A stretch of 64,000 nucleotides of DNA from Acidobacteriota bacterium (GCA_019244185.1 JAFATB010000006.1:553614-617613); one strand, 5' to 3'; positions 47,341-57,532 are shown, counted from the first letter of the stretch. Program-made: numbers and translations. Notes: a model not told the origin generated them from the sequence alone.

Positions 47341-48870
47341 CTATAAAGGTATGTTCCCATGCTTCTTCGGCGGGTTCCGATCGCGCTTGTTGCGCAGCAT
47401 GGCGAAGGCGGTGATGAGCTTGCGGCGGGTGAAGCGCGGCTCGATGATCTCGTCGATGTAGCCGCGCTCCGCCGCGATGTACGGGTTCGCGAACTTCTCC
47501 TTGAACTCCGCCACCTTCTCTTCGCGGTTGCCCGGCGCGTTGCGATAGAGGATGTTCACCGCGCCTTCCGCGCCCATCACCGCGATCTCCGCCGTCGGGT
47601 ACGCGTAGTTCATGTCCGCGCGGATGTGCTTCGAGTTCATGACGCAGTACGCGCCGCCGTACGCCTTGCGCGTGATGACCGTGACTTTCGGCACCGTCGC
47701 CTCCGCGAGCGCGTAGAGCAGCTTCGCGCCATGAATGATGATGCCGCCGTACTCCTGCCCGACGCCCGGCAAAAATCCCGGCACGTCTTCGAGGACGAGC
47801 AGCGGGATGTTGAACGAGTCGCAGAAGCGCACGAAGCGCGCGCCCTTGCGCGAGGCATCGATGTCGAGGACGCCGGCGAGAAATGCGGGCTGGTTCGCGA
47901 CGACGCCGACCGAGTAGCCGTTGAGGCGGATGAAGCCGACCACGAGATTGCGCGCGTAGTGCTGGTGCACCTCGAAGAAGTGCCCTTCGTCGGCGATGGT
48001 CTTGATCAGCTCGCGCATCTCGTACGGCTGGTTCGGACTCTCCGGGATGAACGCGTCGAGCTGCGCGTCGACGCGGTTCACGTCGTCGTTCGTCGCGACG
48101 CGCGGCGCCTCTTCCATGTTGTTCGACGGCACGTACGAGAGCAACTCGCGGATGAGCGCGAGGCAGTCTTCATCCGACTCCGCCGCGAAGTGCGCCACGC
48201 CGGAGACCTGGTTGTGCGTCTCCGCGCCGCCGAGCTTCTCCTTCGTCACTTCCTCGTGCGTCACCGTGCGGATGACGTCGGGTCCGGTGACGAACATGTA
48301 GCTCGTGTTCTTCACCATGAGGATGAAGTCGGTGATCGCGGGCGAATACACCGCACCGCCGGCGCACGGCCCCATGATCGCGGAGATCTGCGGCACGACG
48401 CCCGATGCGAGCGTGTTGCGGAGGAAGATGTCCGCGTAGCCGCCGAGGGAGACCACGCCTTCCTGGATGCGCGCGCCGCCGGAGTCGTTGAGACCGATCA
48501 CCGGCGCGCCGTTCTTCATCGCCAGATCCATGATCTTCACGATCTTCGCGGCGTGCGTCTCGGAGAGCGATCCGCCGAAGACGGTGAAGTCCTGCGCGAA
48601 GGCGTAGACCAGCCGCCCCTGCACGGTGCCGTAGCCCGTGACGACGCCGTCGCCGGCCACGCGCTGCTTGTCCATGCCGAAGTCCTGCGAGCGGTGGACG
48701 ACGAGCTGGTCGAGCTCCTGGAACGAGCCGGGATCGAACAGCAGTGCGATGCGCTCGCGCGCGGTGAGCTTTCCTTCGCTGTGCTGGCGGTCGATGCGCT
48801 GCTGGCCGCCGCCCAATTCGCTCTCGCGGCGGCGCCGCTCGAGCTCTTCGACGTTTTGTTCGAATGCCAT
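47341..48870 (-). CDS. Acyl-CoA carboxylase carboxyltransferase beta subunit (PccB-like)
   Basis: 509 residues, full length for propionyl-CoA carboxylase beta or the methylmalonyl-CoA decarboxylase alpha chain. Blocks: [70 protein letters not shown] and [40 protein letters not shown]. It transfers carboxyl groups from biotin to an acyl-CoA. No biotin carboxylase or carrier gene is next to it. TGATG overlap with the DUF507 gene. Confidence 0.93.
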   Translation of the reverse strand: MAFEQNVEELERRRRESELGGGQQRIDRQHSEGKLTARERIALLFDPGSFQELDQLVVHRSQDFGMDKQRVAGDGVVTGYGTVQGRLVYAFAQDFTVFGGSLSETHAAKIVKIMDLAMKNGAPVIGLNDSGGARIQEGVVSLGGYADIFLRNTLASGVVPQISAIMGPCAGGAVYSPAITDFILMVKNTSYMFVTGPDVIRTVTHEEVTKEKLGGAETHNQVSGVAHFAAESDEDCLALIRELLSYVPSNNMEEAPRVATNDDVNRVDAQLDAFIPESPNQPYEMRELIKTIADEGHFFEVHQHYARNLVVGFIRLNGYSVGVVANQPAFLAGVLDIDASRKGARFVRFCDSFNIPLLVLEDVPGFLPGVGQEYGGIIIHGAKLLYALAEATVPKVTVITRKAYGGAYCVMNSKHIRADMNYAYPTAEIAVMGAEGAVNILYRNAPGNREEKVAEFKEKFANPYIAAERGYIDEIIEPRFTRRKLITAFAMLRNKRDRNPPKKHGNIPL

Positions 48871-49121
48871 CAGAGGATGAAGTTCCGTTGCGCCGCAATC
48901 CGGCGCATCTCGTTCTCGACATCCGCCTCGGATGCCTTGTCGCCGAGGCGTTGCCGCGCTTCGTGTTCGATCAGCTCCGCGGCGGCGAAATTGTCGCCGA
49001 GCGCTTTGGCCACCACGCTGATCCCCGTCTCCGCGTCGCGGAACTCGACCAGCCCGCGATCCTCGAGGCGGTTCACGATGGCCCGCGCGAGGAACTCGAT
49101 GCGTTTGGCGGTGGCGCTCAC
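48870..49121 (-). CDS. DUF507-family protein
   Basis: 83 residues; [20 protein letters not shown], then GLVEFRDAE and helical [20 protein letters not shown]. Highly charged and helical, matching the short DUF507 proteins of Acidobacteriota and Deltaproteobacteria-like groups. Function unknown. Its stop overlaps the carboxyltransferase start by one base. Confidence 0.8.
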   Translation of the reverse strand: MSATAKRIEFLARAIVNRLEDRGLVEFRDAETGISVVAKALGDNFAAAELIEHEARQRLGDKASEADVENEMRRIAAQRNFIL

Positions 49122-49131
49122 GACGCGGGCA

Positions 49132-49956
49132 TTAAAGCATCATCTCCGCGCCGAAGGAACCGGCGCCGTACGGATACCACGCGGCGGGCGGCGCGACCGC
49201 GTCGATCCGCACGAGACGCACCGTCGCCGGGTAGACGCGCGCGGCGTCTTCGACGAGCACGTGCAGCGTGAGACCGTCGATCGGCGCGAGCAGCGCGATC
49301 GCGCGCGGACGCGTTTCGTCGATGTCCGCGACGGCGCAGCGAAGCTGCAGGTTCAGCGGCACGCGGACCGGACGCATGCGATACGTCGGACGATAGACGT
49401 TCGGATACGGCGGCGCGGCGATGCGTTGCTCGAGGATCGCTTCCCCGTTGCCGTCAATGCCGCCGCCCGTCTGCCACAGCTCGACGTTCGGCGGCGCGAG
49501 GCCGGCGAGCGACGGCAGCAGCGCGGCGGTGACGTTCGGCGCGAGCCGCAGCCGCGCGGGAGCCTCGCGACTGCTCGTCGTGCAGCGCGCGAGCGCGTCC
49601 GCGATCGGCGCGATCTCGCTCGTGTCAAAGGTTGCGAGATCGACGAGCGCCCGCAACCCGCGATGCGCGAGCGCGACATGCACGCGCCACGTTTCGTCGG
49701 ACCACATCCGGCCGTCGCATTCGTGCTCCGCGATTCCGGCGCTGACGATGAGGCGCTCGACGGCGACCTCGCGCGCGAGCGTTTCGATCTGCCGCGCGAC
49801 GGCGACGACGTCGGCGTCCGGCCACGGCAGCGCGTCGCGCGCTTCCGGCTCGCAGGAGAAGAGGTCGTGCTCCTCGGTCACGATGCCCGCTTCGGACACG
49901 CTTACGAGCACGCCGTTCTCCCACCGCACGCTGCTGCCGCGTTTGCGGTAGATCAT
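49132..49956 (-). CDS. TldE/PmbA-like protein, degenerate
   Basis: 274 residues. Weak resemblance to the non-catalytic TldE/PmbA half of the TldD-TldE protease: a segment RLRLAPNVTAALLPSLAGL and a C-terminal AARVYPATVRLVRIDAVAPP reminiscent of the family's last strands. No HExxxH motif. It overlaps the TldD-like gene (ATGA), as expected for partners. Similarity is faint; it may simply be an uncharacterised protein. Confidence 0.6.
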   Translation of the reverse strand: MIYRKRGSSVRWENGVLVSVSEAGIVTEEHDLFSCEPEARDALPWPDADVVAVARQIETLAREVAVERLIVSAGIAEHECDGRMWSDETWRVHVALAHRGLRALVDLATFDTSEIAPIADALARCTTSSREAPARLRLAPNVTAALLPSLAGLAPPNVELWQTGGGIDGNGEAILEQRIAAPPYPNVYRPTYRMRPVRVPLNLQLRCAVADIDETRPRAIALLAPIDGLTLHVLVEDAARVYPATVRLVRIDAVAPPAAWYPYGAGSFGAEMML

Positions 49957-50828
49957 GCGAACACCGTCAACATGATCGGCGCGTGCGAGCCGACGACGAG
50001 CTCCTGCCCTTCGCGCGAGCAGATCACGCCCGGATAGCGCAGCGGCGCGCCGGTCGCGCCGCGGAGCGCGCGCGCGACGTCCTCGCGCGTGCGTTCGATC
50101 GTGAACGGCGCGAGCGGCGTCACTTCATCGGCACGTACATGTCGCGCGGCGGCGATGCGCACAGTCACCGTCTGCGTCAGCGGCTCGTACGCGCCGCCGT
50201 CGACGAGCAGCACTTCGATGCGCTCCTCCGGCCACGCGAACGGCGCACCTTCCTGACGCGCGACGAGGTTCGTCATGCGCGGCAGCGGCACGTCGCGGAA
50301 CGTCGCGCGGCGCAGACGCGGCGGCGGCGCGCCGTGCAGCAGATCCGCGCCCTCGTCGTCGACGCGCAGCCACGACGGCCACGCGACCGGCGCGTGTCCG
50401 TGCTCGGCGGCGTGTCCAACCGCCTCGTGCAGCAGCACGCTCGCGGAGCCGTGCAGCCAGATCAGCGGCAGCCGCGCGTCCGCGACTTCGCCGCGATCGA
50501 ACGACGCCTCGCGCAACAGCGCCAGATCGTGCGCGACATGCTCCGGCGTCGTCACGATCGACCGCGCCCCGAGGCGAACGGTCATGGTCGATGTCACCCC
50601 TTCTTCCGTCGCCTCCGCGACGAGGCGCACGCGCGCATCCTCCACGACATGCGCGCGCAGACGCTCCATCGCCGCGTCGCAGGCCGCGACGAGCGCGTCG
50701 TCGCGCGCATCGCTGGCGACGATTCCGCGCTCGTCTTCGACGGCGATCCCGTGCGCGAGGCGGCGTTCGAGCAGGCGGCCGTGCGACCAGAGCTCGTCGC
50801 GCGTGGCGATGGCGAAGCGCGCGGTCAA
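49953..50828 (-). CDS. TldD-like metalloprotease, short
   Basis: 291 residues, shorter than E. coli TldD (about 480). Contains LLHEAVGHAAEHGHAP, matching the HExxxH zinc-binding region of TldD. Next to it are RRATFRDVPLPRMTNLVARQ and DGGAYEPLTQTVTVRI, like the TldD C-terminal domain. Start assigned to TTG 50828, which overlaps the kinase stop (TTGA); no ATG or GTG lies nearby in frame. The TldD/TldE pair processes peptides such as microcins in E. coli; here the substrate is unknown. Confidence 0.72.
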   Translation of the reverse strand: MTARFAIATRDELWSHGRLLERRLAHGIAVEDERGIVASDARDDALVAACDAAMERLRAHVVEDARVRLVAEATEEGVTSTMTVRLGARSIVTTPEHVAHDLALLREASFDRGEVADARLPLIWLHGSASVLLHEAVGHAAEHGHAPVAWPSWLRVDDEGADLLHGAPPPRLRRATFRDVPLPRMTNLVARQEGAPFAWPEERIEVLLVDGGAYEPLTQTVTVRIAAARHVRADEVTPLAPFTIERTREDVARALRGATGAPLRYPGVICSREGQELVVGSHAPIMLTVFA

Positions 50829-52987
50829 TTCAGCTCGTACGTGAATTTCTTGCCCGCGGCGTCGTAGTGCACGACCAGCCGGTGCGCGGCGCCGGGGAGG
50901 AAGCGCACGGCGGGAATCGTGTGCCGCTCCTGCACGCCCGCCGTCGGGACGCTGATCCAGATCTGCACGTCGGCGTTCTTCGACGGGAACGAATGCGTGA
51001 CGCTGATCGCGCGCGGCACGCGCGTCTTGCGGCGGAGGATGCGCGTCTGCCGCTCCTCGAAGAGCGTCTCGTTCGCGACGACGTCGCCGCCGGCGCGCAC
51101 GATGATCTGCCCGTCGGTGAACGGATGCGTGAAGACGGTCGTGAGCTGCGCGGGCTCGGTCGACACCGGGACGGCCGCGACGGGCGGCGCGGCGGACGCC
51201 GTCACCGCGGGGAGCGCGTGCGCCTGCTGCTGTTGCGCGCGGCGGGCGGCGCGCGCGTCGTCGATCTTCTGCTGTTCCTGCTGCGCGAGCCGCACGTATT
51301 CGGCCGCGGTCGGATCGGTCGGATTGATGGCCAGCGATTCCTGGAAGCGCGCGATCGCCTCCGGATACTTTTTCTGGCCGTAGAACGCCATCGCCTCGTC
51401 GAACTTCTGCTTCGCCTGCGCGAGCTGCTGCTTGCCGAGCTCCTCCTGCGTGCGGATGGCGTTGAGCTTCTCCATCATGCCGGTGGCGTACGGCGAGCGC
51501 GGCGCGAGGCGCGCGAGCTCGTCGAACTTCGCGTAGGCGTCGGTGACGCGTCCCTGCCGCAGCAGCGCGTTGCCGTCGCGGCGGAGCGCCTGCTCGCGCG
51601 CGACGCGCGCCGCGGCCGCGGCATCGACCGCCGGTACCGCCGCACGTTGCGCGCGCAGCGCCACGACCGCGCCCGCGAGCCCGACGATGAGCAGCGCCAC
51701 GATGGCGATGAACGCGATCGGCGGAATGCGCGTGCGCCACAGCGGCATCGCGCGCACGTTGGCGAGCGTCTTGTGCAGCTGCGGCGAGGCCGGCTGCGCG
51801 GCGGGCGCCGGAGTCTTCGTGCCCGTCTTCGCGGAGGCTGGAGCATTCGCGGCAGCGATCGCGCCGGTCGCCTTCGACAGCGGACGCGTGCTGCCGCCGA
51901 CTTCCGCCGGTGGCGCATCCGCCTCGGGGAACGGCACTTCCATCGTCGGCACCCGATCGCCTGCCGCGCCGGGACTCGTGGATGGATGCGCGACCGGGTG
52001 CGCCCCGCTCTGCCGCGCGAGATCCGCCGCGCGGTCCCGCGTCACGATCGTCTCCTCCGCCAGCATCGGATCGGAGACGCGCAGCGGCTTCTCGCCGCGG
52101 ATCACCATGCGCAGCGCGCTGGCGACGTCGCGCGCGCGCTGGTAGCGCTTCGCCGGGTCTTTGGCGAGGCAGTTCGCGACCACTTCCTCGTAGCCGTCGG
52201 GGATCTGCGGATTGATCTCGTGCAGCGGCGGGAACGGCTCGTGGACGATCTTGTACGAGATCGACGTCAGCGAGTCGCCGCCGAACGGCTTGCGCCGCGT
52301 GAGGCATTCGTAGAGACAGATGCCGAGGGAGAAGATGTCCGTGCGGCCGTCGACGGGAGCGCCTTTGATCTGCTCGGGCGCCATGTAGTTCGGCGTGCCG
52401 AGGAACTGGCCGGTGGAAGTGAGGTTCGCGCCGCCGGAGGCGATCTTGGCGATGCCGAAGTCGGTGATTTTCGCGCGCGTGCCGTCGAGGAGGATCACGT
52501 TCGCGGGCTTCACGTCGCGGTGGACGATGCCTTTCGCGTGCGCGAAGTCGAGCGCGTCGGCGACCTGGGCGATGATGTCGCCCATCTGCTCGAAGCTGAG
52601 CGTGCGTCCCTGCGCGAGCGCTTCCTTGAGGTTGTGGCCCTCGACGTACTCCATCGCGATGAAGGAGATGCCGCTGGCCTCGTCCTGTCCGATGTCATGC
52701 ACCGTGACGATGGACGGATGATTGAGGATGCCGGCCGCCTGCGCCTCGCGGATGAAGCGCTGCTGGAACTCCTTGGTCTCCTCGTCGTCGACGTGCGCGA
52801 CGGCGCGGATGGTCTTGAGCGCGACGAGCCGGCCGATGAGCGGGTCTTTCGCGAGGTAGACCACTCCCATCGCGCCCTTGCCCAACTCGCGAACGACTTC
52901 GTAGCGCCCGAGCTTCAAGTGAGGCGGCTCTCCGGAGGCAGATCGCTCGCGGGCTCCGGGGTCAGTGGGAGTCCCATAAGCCGTCAA
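50825..52987 (-). CDS. Membrane Ser/Thr protein kinase with TPR-like region
   Basis: 720 residues. Kinase domain (about 28-290): GKGAMGVVYLAKD, catalytic HRDVKPANVILLDG, DFGIAKI and GTPNYMAPEQIKG. A Pro/Ala-rich juxtamembrane linker, one membrane helix (PPIAFIAIVALLIVGLAGAVV) and an extracytoplasmic part with two TPR-like helix pairs (FYGQKKYPEAIARFQESLAI) and a beta-rich C-terminus. Start TTG 52987 is supported by AGGAG 6 nt upstream. First gene of a chain with the TldD-like, TldE-like, DUF507 and carboxyltransferase genes. Confidence 0.92.
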   Translation of the reverse strand: MTAYGTPTDPGARERSASGEPPHLKLGRYEVVRELGKGAMGVVYLAKDPLIGRLVALKTIRAVAHVDDEETKEFQQRFIREAQAAGILNHPSIVTVHDIGQDEASGISFIAMEYVEGHNLKEALAQGRTLSFEQMGDIIAQVADALDFAHAKGIVHRDVKPANVILLDGTRAKITDFGIAKIASGGANLTSTGQFLGTPNYMAPEQIKGAPVDGRTDIFSLGICLYECLTRRKPFGGDSLTSISYKIVHEPFPPLHEINPQIPDGYEEVVANCLAKDPAKRYQRARDVASALRMVIRGEKPLRVSDPMLAEETIVTRDRAADLARQSGAHPVAHPSTSPGAAGDRVPTMEVPFPEADAPPAEVGGSTRPLSKATGAIAAANAPASAKTGTKTPAPAAQPASPQLHKTLANVRAMPLWRTRIPPIAFIAIVALLIVGLAGAVVALRAQRAAVPAVDAAAAARVAREQALRRDGNALLRQGRVTDAYAKFDELARLAPRSPYATGMMEKLNAIRTQEELGKQQLAQAKQKFDEAMAFYGQKKYPEAIARFQESLAINPTDPTAAEYVRLAQQEQQKIDDARAARRAQQQQAHALPAVTASAAPPVAAVPVSTEPAQLTTVFTHPFTDGQIIVRAGGDVVANETLFEERQTRILRRKTRVPRAISVTHSFPSKNADVQIWISVPTAGVQERHTIPAVRFLPGAAHRLVVHYDAAGKKFTYELN

Positions 52988-53099
52988 TCATAACTCCTGT
53001 ACCTGCAACGAACCCGCCTTCGCGACCGCCGCGCCGGGTGCGTCATTTTAGCTTTATGATGTCCGTCCTGTTTCGAAATCGCTTGACGGAGTCGTGCTG

Positions 53100-55202
53100 A
53101 TGAAGGTCTATTCCGGATCGGACATTCGCAACGTCGCGGTAGTCGGACACAACGACACGGGCAAGACCACGCTCGTTTCCCAGCTCCTCTTCGATGCCGG
53201 CGCGCTCACGCGCCAGGGACGCGTGGAAGACGGCACGACCGTCACCGACTTCGATCCCGACGAGATCGAGCGCAAGCACTCCATCTCCGCCGCGCTCGCG
53301 TTCGCGGAGTGGAAAGACACGAAGATCAATCTCATCGACACGCCGGGCTTCGGCATCTTCGTCATGGAAGCGCGCGGGGCGCTGCGCGTCGCCGACGCGG
53401 CGGCGGTGGTCGTCAGCGGCGTGACGGGCGTCGAGGTGACGACCGAGAAGGTCTGGAAATTCGCCGAGGAGTACGCGCTGCCGCGCATCCTCATCGTCAA
53501 CAAGATGGACCGCGACCGCGCGTCCGCCGCGCGCACGCTCGAGGCGCTGCAGAAGAAGTTCGGCAAGAACGTCGTGCCCATCCAGCTGCCGATCGGCGAG
53601 GAGAAGGACTTCTCCGGCATCGTCGACCTCGTGGCGATGAAGGCCTACCGCTATCACGCCGACGGCTCCGGCAAGTTCGACGCCATCGACATTCCGGCGG
53701 AGCTCAAAGCCGACGCCGACGCGTGGCGCGAGCGGCTCATCGAGAAGGTCGCCGAGGGCGACGACACGCTGATGGAGCGCTTCTTCGAACAGGGCGGCCT
53801 GTCGCAGGAAGAGCTGCTCGACGGTCTGCGGCGCGAGGTCGCGCATCATCAGATCTATCCGGTGCTGTTCACGTCCGCCTCGCACAACATGGGCGGCCAC
53901 GCGGTGCTCGACGCGTTCGTGTCGATGCTGCCGTCGGCGGCGGAGGCGAAGACGATCGAGGGCAAGGACCGCAAGGGGGAGACGATCACGTTCGACCGGC
54001 GCCCCGAGGCGTTCCCCGGCGCGCTCGTGTTCAAGACGTTCTCCGATCCGTTCTCCGGACGCGTGTCGCTGTTCCGCATCTATTCGGGCACGCTGCAGTC
54101 CGACCACGCGTACTGGAACACGGCCCGCGATCACGAGGAGCGGGTCGGCAAGCTGCAGGTGCTGCAGGGCAAGCAGCAGATCCCGGTGCCGGAGCTGCGC
54201 GCGGGCGACATCGGCGCGGTGGCGAAGCTCAAAGACACGTTCACCGGCGACACGCTCGCGGCCAAAGACCACGCCATCGTCTTCGAGCACATCCGCTATC
54301 CGGAGGCGGCGATCGCGTTCGCCGTCGAGCCGAAGGCGCGCGGCGACGAGGACAAGCTCGGCGCGGCCATCCACCGCATCATCGAAGAAGATCCGACCAT
54401 CAAGTTCGCGCGCGACGAGCAGACCAAAGAGTTCCTCATCAGCGGCCAGGGGCAGCTGCACGTCGAGATCGTCGTGGCCAAGCTGAAGAAGAAGTACAAC
54501 GTGGACGTGGTGCTGCATCCGCCGAAGGTGCCGTACCGCGAGACGATCACGAAGCCGGCCGACGCGCACGGACGCCACAAGAAGCAGTCCGGCGGCCACG
54601 GGCAGTTCGCCGACTGCAAGATCACGATGGAGCCGCTGCCGCGCGGCGCCGACTTCGAATTCGTCGACGAGATCTTCGGCGGCGCGATCCCGCGGCAGTA
54701 CATCCCGGCGGTGGAGAAGGGCATTCAGGACGCGCGCGTGAAGGGCTACCTGGCCGGCTTCCCGGTGGTCGACTTCCGGGTGCGCCTCAAGGACGGTCAG
54801 TACCACGACGTCGACTCGTCCGAGATGGCGTTCAAGATCGCCGGCTCGCTGGCGTTCCAGCAGGCCATGGAGCTGGCCCGCCCGACGCTGCTCGAGCCGA
54901 TCATGCACGTCGACATCACCGCGCCGTCCGAGTACGTGGGCGACATCATGGGCGACCTCAACTCCCGCCGCGGCCGCGTGGAAGGCGTCGACGCGGAAGA
55001 GGAGACGCAGGTCGTGCACGCGCGCGTGCCGCTCGCGGAGATGCTGACCTACGGCTCGACGCTCCGCTCCATCACCCAGGGCCGCGGCAGCTTCCACATG
55101 GAGTACTCCCACTACGAGGAAGTGCCGAAGCAGCTGCAGGAAAAGATCATCACGGAGTCGAAGAAGGCAAAGGAAGCGCAGGCGGCGGCGCACGCGCACT
55201 GA
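53100..55202 (+). CDS. Elongation factor G paralog (FusA2-like)
   Basis: 700 residues from ATG 53100 (GGAG 8 nt upstream; a GTG two codons earlier is possible). G domain: G1 GHNDTGKTTL, G3 DTPGF, G4 NKMD. Domains II to V follow (KKKYNVDVVLHPPKVPYRET, GQFADCKITMEPLPRGADFE, YVGDIMGDLNSRRGRVEGVD). The catalytic His of canonical EF-G (DTPGH) is Phe84, as in the FusA2 branch rather than the main elongation factor. Likely an accessory or stress translation GTPase. Confidence 0.9.
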   Translation: MKVYSGSDIRNVAVVGHNDTGKTTLVSQLLFDAGALTRQGRVEDGTTVTDFDPDEIERKHSISAALAFAEWKDTKINLIDTPGFGIFVMEARGALRVADAAAVVVSGVTGVEVTTEKVWKFAEEYALPRILIVNKMDRDRASAARTLEALQKKFGKNVVPIQLPIGEEKDFSGIVDLVAMKAYRYHADGSGKFDAIDIPAELKADADAWRERLIEKVAEGDDTLMERFFEQGGLSQEELLDGLRREVAHHQIYPVLFTSASHNMGGHAVLDAFVSMLPSAAEAKTIEGKDRKGETITFDRRPEAFPGALVFKTFSDPFSGRVSLFRIYSGTLQSDHAYWNTARDHEERVGKLQVLQGKQQIPVPELRAGDIGAVAKLKDTFTGDTLAAKDHAIVFEHIRYPEAAIAFAVEPKARGDEDKLGAAIHRIIEEDPTIKFARDEQTKEFLISGQGQLHVEIVVAKLKKKYNVDVVLHPPKVPYRETITKPADAHGRHKKQSGGHGQFADCKITMEPLPRGADFEFVDEIFGGAIPRQYIPAVEKGIQDARVKGYLAGFPVVDFRVRLKDGQYHDVDSSEMAFKIAGSLAFQQAMELARPTLLEPIMHVDITAPSEYVGDIMGDLNSRRGRVEGVDAEEETQVVHARVPLAEMLTYGSTLRSITQGRGSFHMEYSHYEEVPKQLQEKIITESKKAKEAQAAAHAH

Positions 55203-55356
55203 CGATTGGGGACGTCAGCAGCGGCATCCATGCCGTTGCCTGGCGACATGAAAGACGCTTTTGCGTTCCTTACCGTCATTCGTGCCGGTTCCTGCGTCAA
55301 CAATCCCGCACGACTGCCCTGCCGTGCGCGCCGCGCGCTGCGTAGTCTCGTGAGCG

Positions 55357-56103
55357 ATGGATTTCAACGAGCGGCTGCGCAACCTGCTCGCCGAACGGCG
55401 GCTGACGCAGGACCAGGCCGCCGAGCTCACGGGAATTCCGGATGAGACCATCGGCCGCCTCGTGCGCGGCGTGACGAAGAATCCCACCATCGACACGGTC
55501 GTCAAACTCGCCGCCGGTCTCGACGTGACCGTCGGCTGGCTCCTCGGCGAGAAAGGCTTCGAATTCTCGCCCGAAGATCGCATGGAACTGCGGCGGTTCA
55601 TCGAGTGGGCGGACGCGATTCTCAAAGCGACGCAGCCGGAGAAGACCGGCCTGCAGACTTCGAACGTTTCGCCCGTGGCGCTCGGCCGCAAGCCGCCGGT
55701 CCGCACGCCGCGCCGCGGCCGCGCGACGCCGGTCTCCGCGTCCGACTGGCGCGAGACCTTCGGCGACCGGCGCGAGGAGCTCGAGGTCGACATTCCGCAG
55801 CAGTTCGTCACGCGCGGCGCAACGCTCGTCTTCCGCGCGGAAGGCGACTCGATGATCGGCGAGCACATCGCCGACGGCGACCTGCTCTACGTCATCGAAG
55901 AAGGCGATCCGCGCCGCGCACGTGGACGCATCGTCGTCTGCGTCGTCGACGGCACGCCCTACGTGAAGCGGCTCGACTTCGCGGGAAGGAAGATCCGCCT
56001 CGTCAGCGCAAACGAGCGCTTCGCGCCGATGGTGTTCGACGAGAACAGCGTCGCGTGGACGCTCGTCGGTATCGTGGCCGGCTCGTCGCACGATCTGCGC
56101 TGA
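55357..56103 (+). CDS. LexA-like regulator: XRE helix-turn-helix plus S24 peptidase
   Basis: 248 residues. N-terminal helix-turn-helix (about 5-62; LTQDQAAELTGIPDETIGRL), linker, then an S24 peptidase domain with catalytic Ser165 (RAEGDSMIGEHI) and Lys204 (GTPYVKRLDF). Resembles phage CI-like and LexA-like repressors that self-cleave with RecA. It stands alone, not next to SOS or phage genes. Convergent with the DUF72 gene (14 bp). Confidence 0.88.
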   Translation: MDFNERLRNLLAERRLTQDQAAELTGIPDETIGRLVRGVTKNPTIDTVVKLAAGLDVTVGWLLGEKGFEFSPEDRMELRRFIEWADAILKATQPEKTGLQTSNVSPVALGRKPPVRTPRRGRATPVSASDWRETFGDRREELEVDIPQQFVTRGATLVFRAEGDSMIGEHIADGDLLYVIEEGDPRRARGRIVVCVVDGTPYVKRLDFAGRKIRLVSANERFAPMVFDENSVAWTLVGIVAGSSHDLR

Positions 56104-56117
56104 ATGCGCGCTCCTCG

Positions 56118-56933
56118 TCAGAACAGCGACCGCTGTCCCCGCAGCGACTCCGGGTCCACCGGCTGCTGCCCGAGCAGGCGCTGCATTTCGCGCGCGTTGG
56201 CGGGGCTGTGGCCGGCGAAGTGGTTGTTGAAGAAGCCGTAGATCTCTTTCGTGTTCGCGACGCGCTTCAGGACCTCGGCCCAGGCGCGGATCTCTTCGGA
56301 GCGGTCGAACTGGATGCGGGAGTAGTCGGTGATCTCGCGGTCGGGGCCCATCCAGCGGATGTACAGAAAGTCCGCGGTCGGACGCTCGGCGAGCTCCAGC
56401 ATCGTCTCGCGGCGGATCCAGCGGCCGTCGCTCAGCGCGAGGGCGACGCCGTGCGTGCCGAGGACGTCGAGGAGATGGGGCAGCACGTCGGAGCGCATCC
56501 AGCGGCTCTGGCGCACTTCGACGGCGAAGCGCAGCTCGCGCGGCAGCGCGCGGAGGAAGGCCTCGAGCGCGGGCAGCTCGTCGGGCGCGAAGTCGGGACC
56601 CATCTGCAAGAGGATCGGACCGAGTTTCGTCTCGAGCTCGCAGGCGCGATCGAGAAACTCGCGCACGAGCGCGTCCGCGTTCTTCAGCCGCAGCTCGTGC
56701 GTCACGTCCTTCGGCATCTTCAGCGCGAAGGTGAAGCCGTCCGGCGTGCGCTCGCGCCACGCGCGCACCGCGCGCGCATCGGGAATCGCGTAGAACGACG
56801 AGTCGACTTCGACGCCGCGGAACATGCGCGCGTACGTGGTCAGAAACTCGGCCGCGCGCGTGCCGGGCGGATAGAACGGCCCGACCCAGGCCGCGTAGTT
56901 CCAGCCCTGCGTGGCGATGAGAGGCGCGCTCAC
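56118..56933 (-). CDS. DUF72-family protein
   Basis: 271 residues, TIM-barrel DUF72 protein: GWNYAAWVGPFYPPGTRAAE, VEVDSSFYAIPDARAV, FTFALKMPKDVTHELRL, GPILLQMGPDF, ELRFAVEVRQSRW and the end region GFFNNHFAGHSPANAREM. Function unknown in the family. Start is GTG 56933, which overlaps the upstream stop (GTGA). Last gene of the selD operon. Confidence 0.92.
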   Translation of the reverse strand: MSAPLIATQGWNYAAWVGPFYPPGTRAAEFLTTYARMFRGVEVDSSFYAIPDARAVRAWRERTPDGFTFALKMPKDVTHELRLKNADALVREFLDRACELETKLGPILLQMGPDFAPDELPALEAFLRALPRELRFAVEVRQSRWMRSDVLPHLLDVLGTHGVALALSDGRWIRRETMLELAERPTADFLYIRWMGPDREITDYSRIQFDRSEEIRAWAEVLKRVANTKEIYGFFNNHFAGHSPANAREMQRLLGQQPVDPESLRGQRSLF

Positions 56934-57532
56934 TCGAGCTTCGCGTTGATGCGCGCGATGTCCTGCTTCGCGTCCTCGGCCGCGGTGACGACGAACGTGC
57001 GCGTCTTGCCGCCCGGCGCGACGAGCCTGATGTTGTAGCTCCCCGCCTCCGCGAAGTCGTAGACCTCGTCCATCGTGTTGAACTGCCGCACGGGACCGAT
57101 GGGCAGCTCGTTGACGTAGACCATCGTGTCGTCCGGCAACACGTTGAAGACGACGCCGCGGCGCGCCCAGATGCGCACCGTGGCCTCGACGCCGCTCGCG
57201 TTTCCGGTGACGACCGCGCGCGACGGTCCCTCGATAGGCGCGTTTGCCTCGGGCGTGTTCTCGCCGGCGTCGCCGTGAAACACGAGCGACGCGCCAGCGC
57301 CGGGCTCGCCGGGCGGCGCGGGGGCGGTGGTGCGCGGACGGGTGGTGTGCGTGGCCGGCTTCACCATGCCGACGAGCGTCTCGTCGTCATCGTGATAGCG
57401 CAGCCCGGTCAGCACCGCGAGCGCCGCGAGCACGACCAGCAAACCGCCGATGAGCATCGGGACCCAGCGCGGCATCGGCGCGGAGTCGGCCGGCGGCTCG
57501 CCGGATTGCGGATCAGGAACCGGCTCCGTCAT
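56930..57532 (-). CDS. Single-span membrane protein with PEGA-like periplasmic domain
   Basis: 200 residues from ATG 57532, overlapping the DUF2007 gene by 20 bp. One membrane helix (VPMLIGGLLVVLAALAVLTG), a Thr/Pro linker, then a beta-rich domain (ATVRIWARRGVVFNVLPDD, YVNELPIGPVRQFNTMDEVY) that resembles PEGA-type repeats. Unknown role. Confidence 0.75.
   Translation of the reverse strand: MTEPVPDPQSGEPPADSAPMPRWVPMLIGGLLVVLAALAVLTGLRYHDDDETLVGMVKPATHTTRPRTTAPAPPGEPGAGASLVFHGDAGENTPEANAPIEGPSRAVVTGNASGVEATVRIWARRGVVFNVLPDDTMVYVNELPIGPVRQFNTMDEVYDFAEAGSYNIRLVAPGGKTRTFVVTAAEDAKQDIARINAKLE

Noticed and set aside
55203..55345. C-terminal extension or extra gene after the EF-G paralog
   Set aside because: The out-of-frame reading is Arg-rich shadow; the EF-G frame ends cleanly at 55202.
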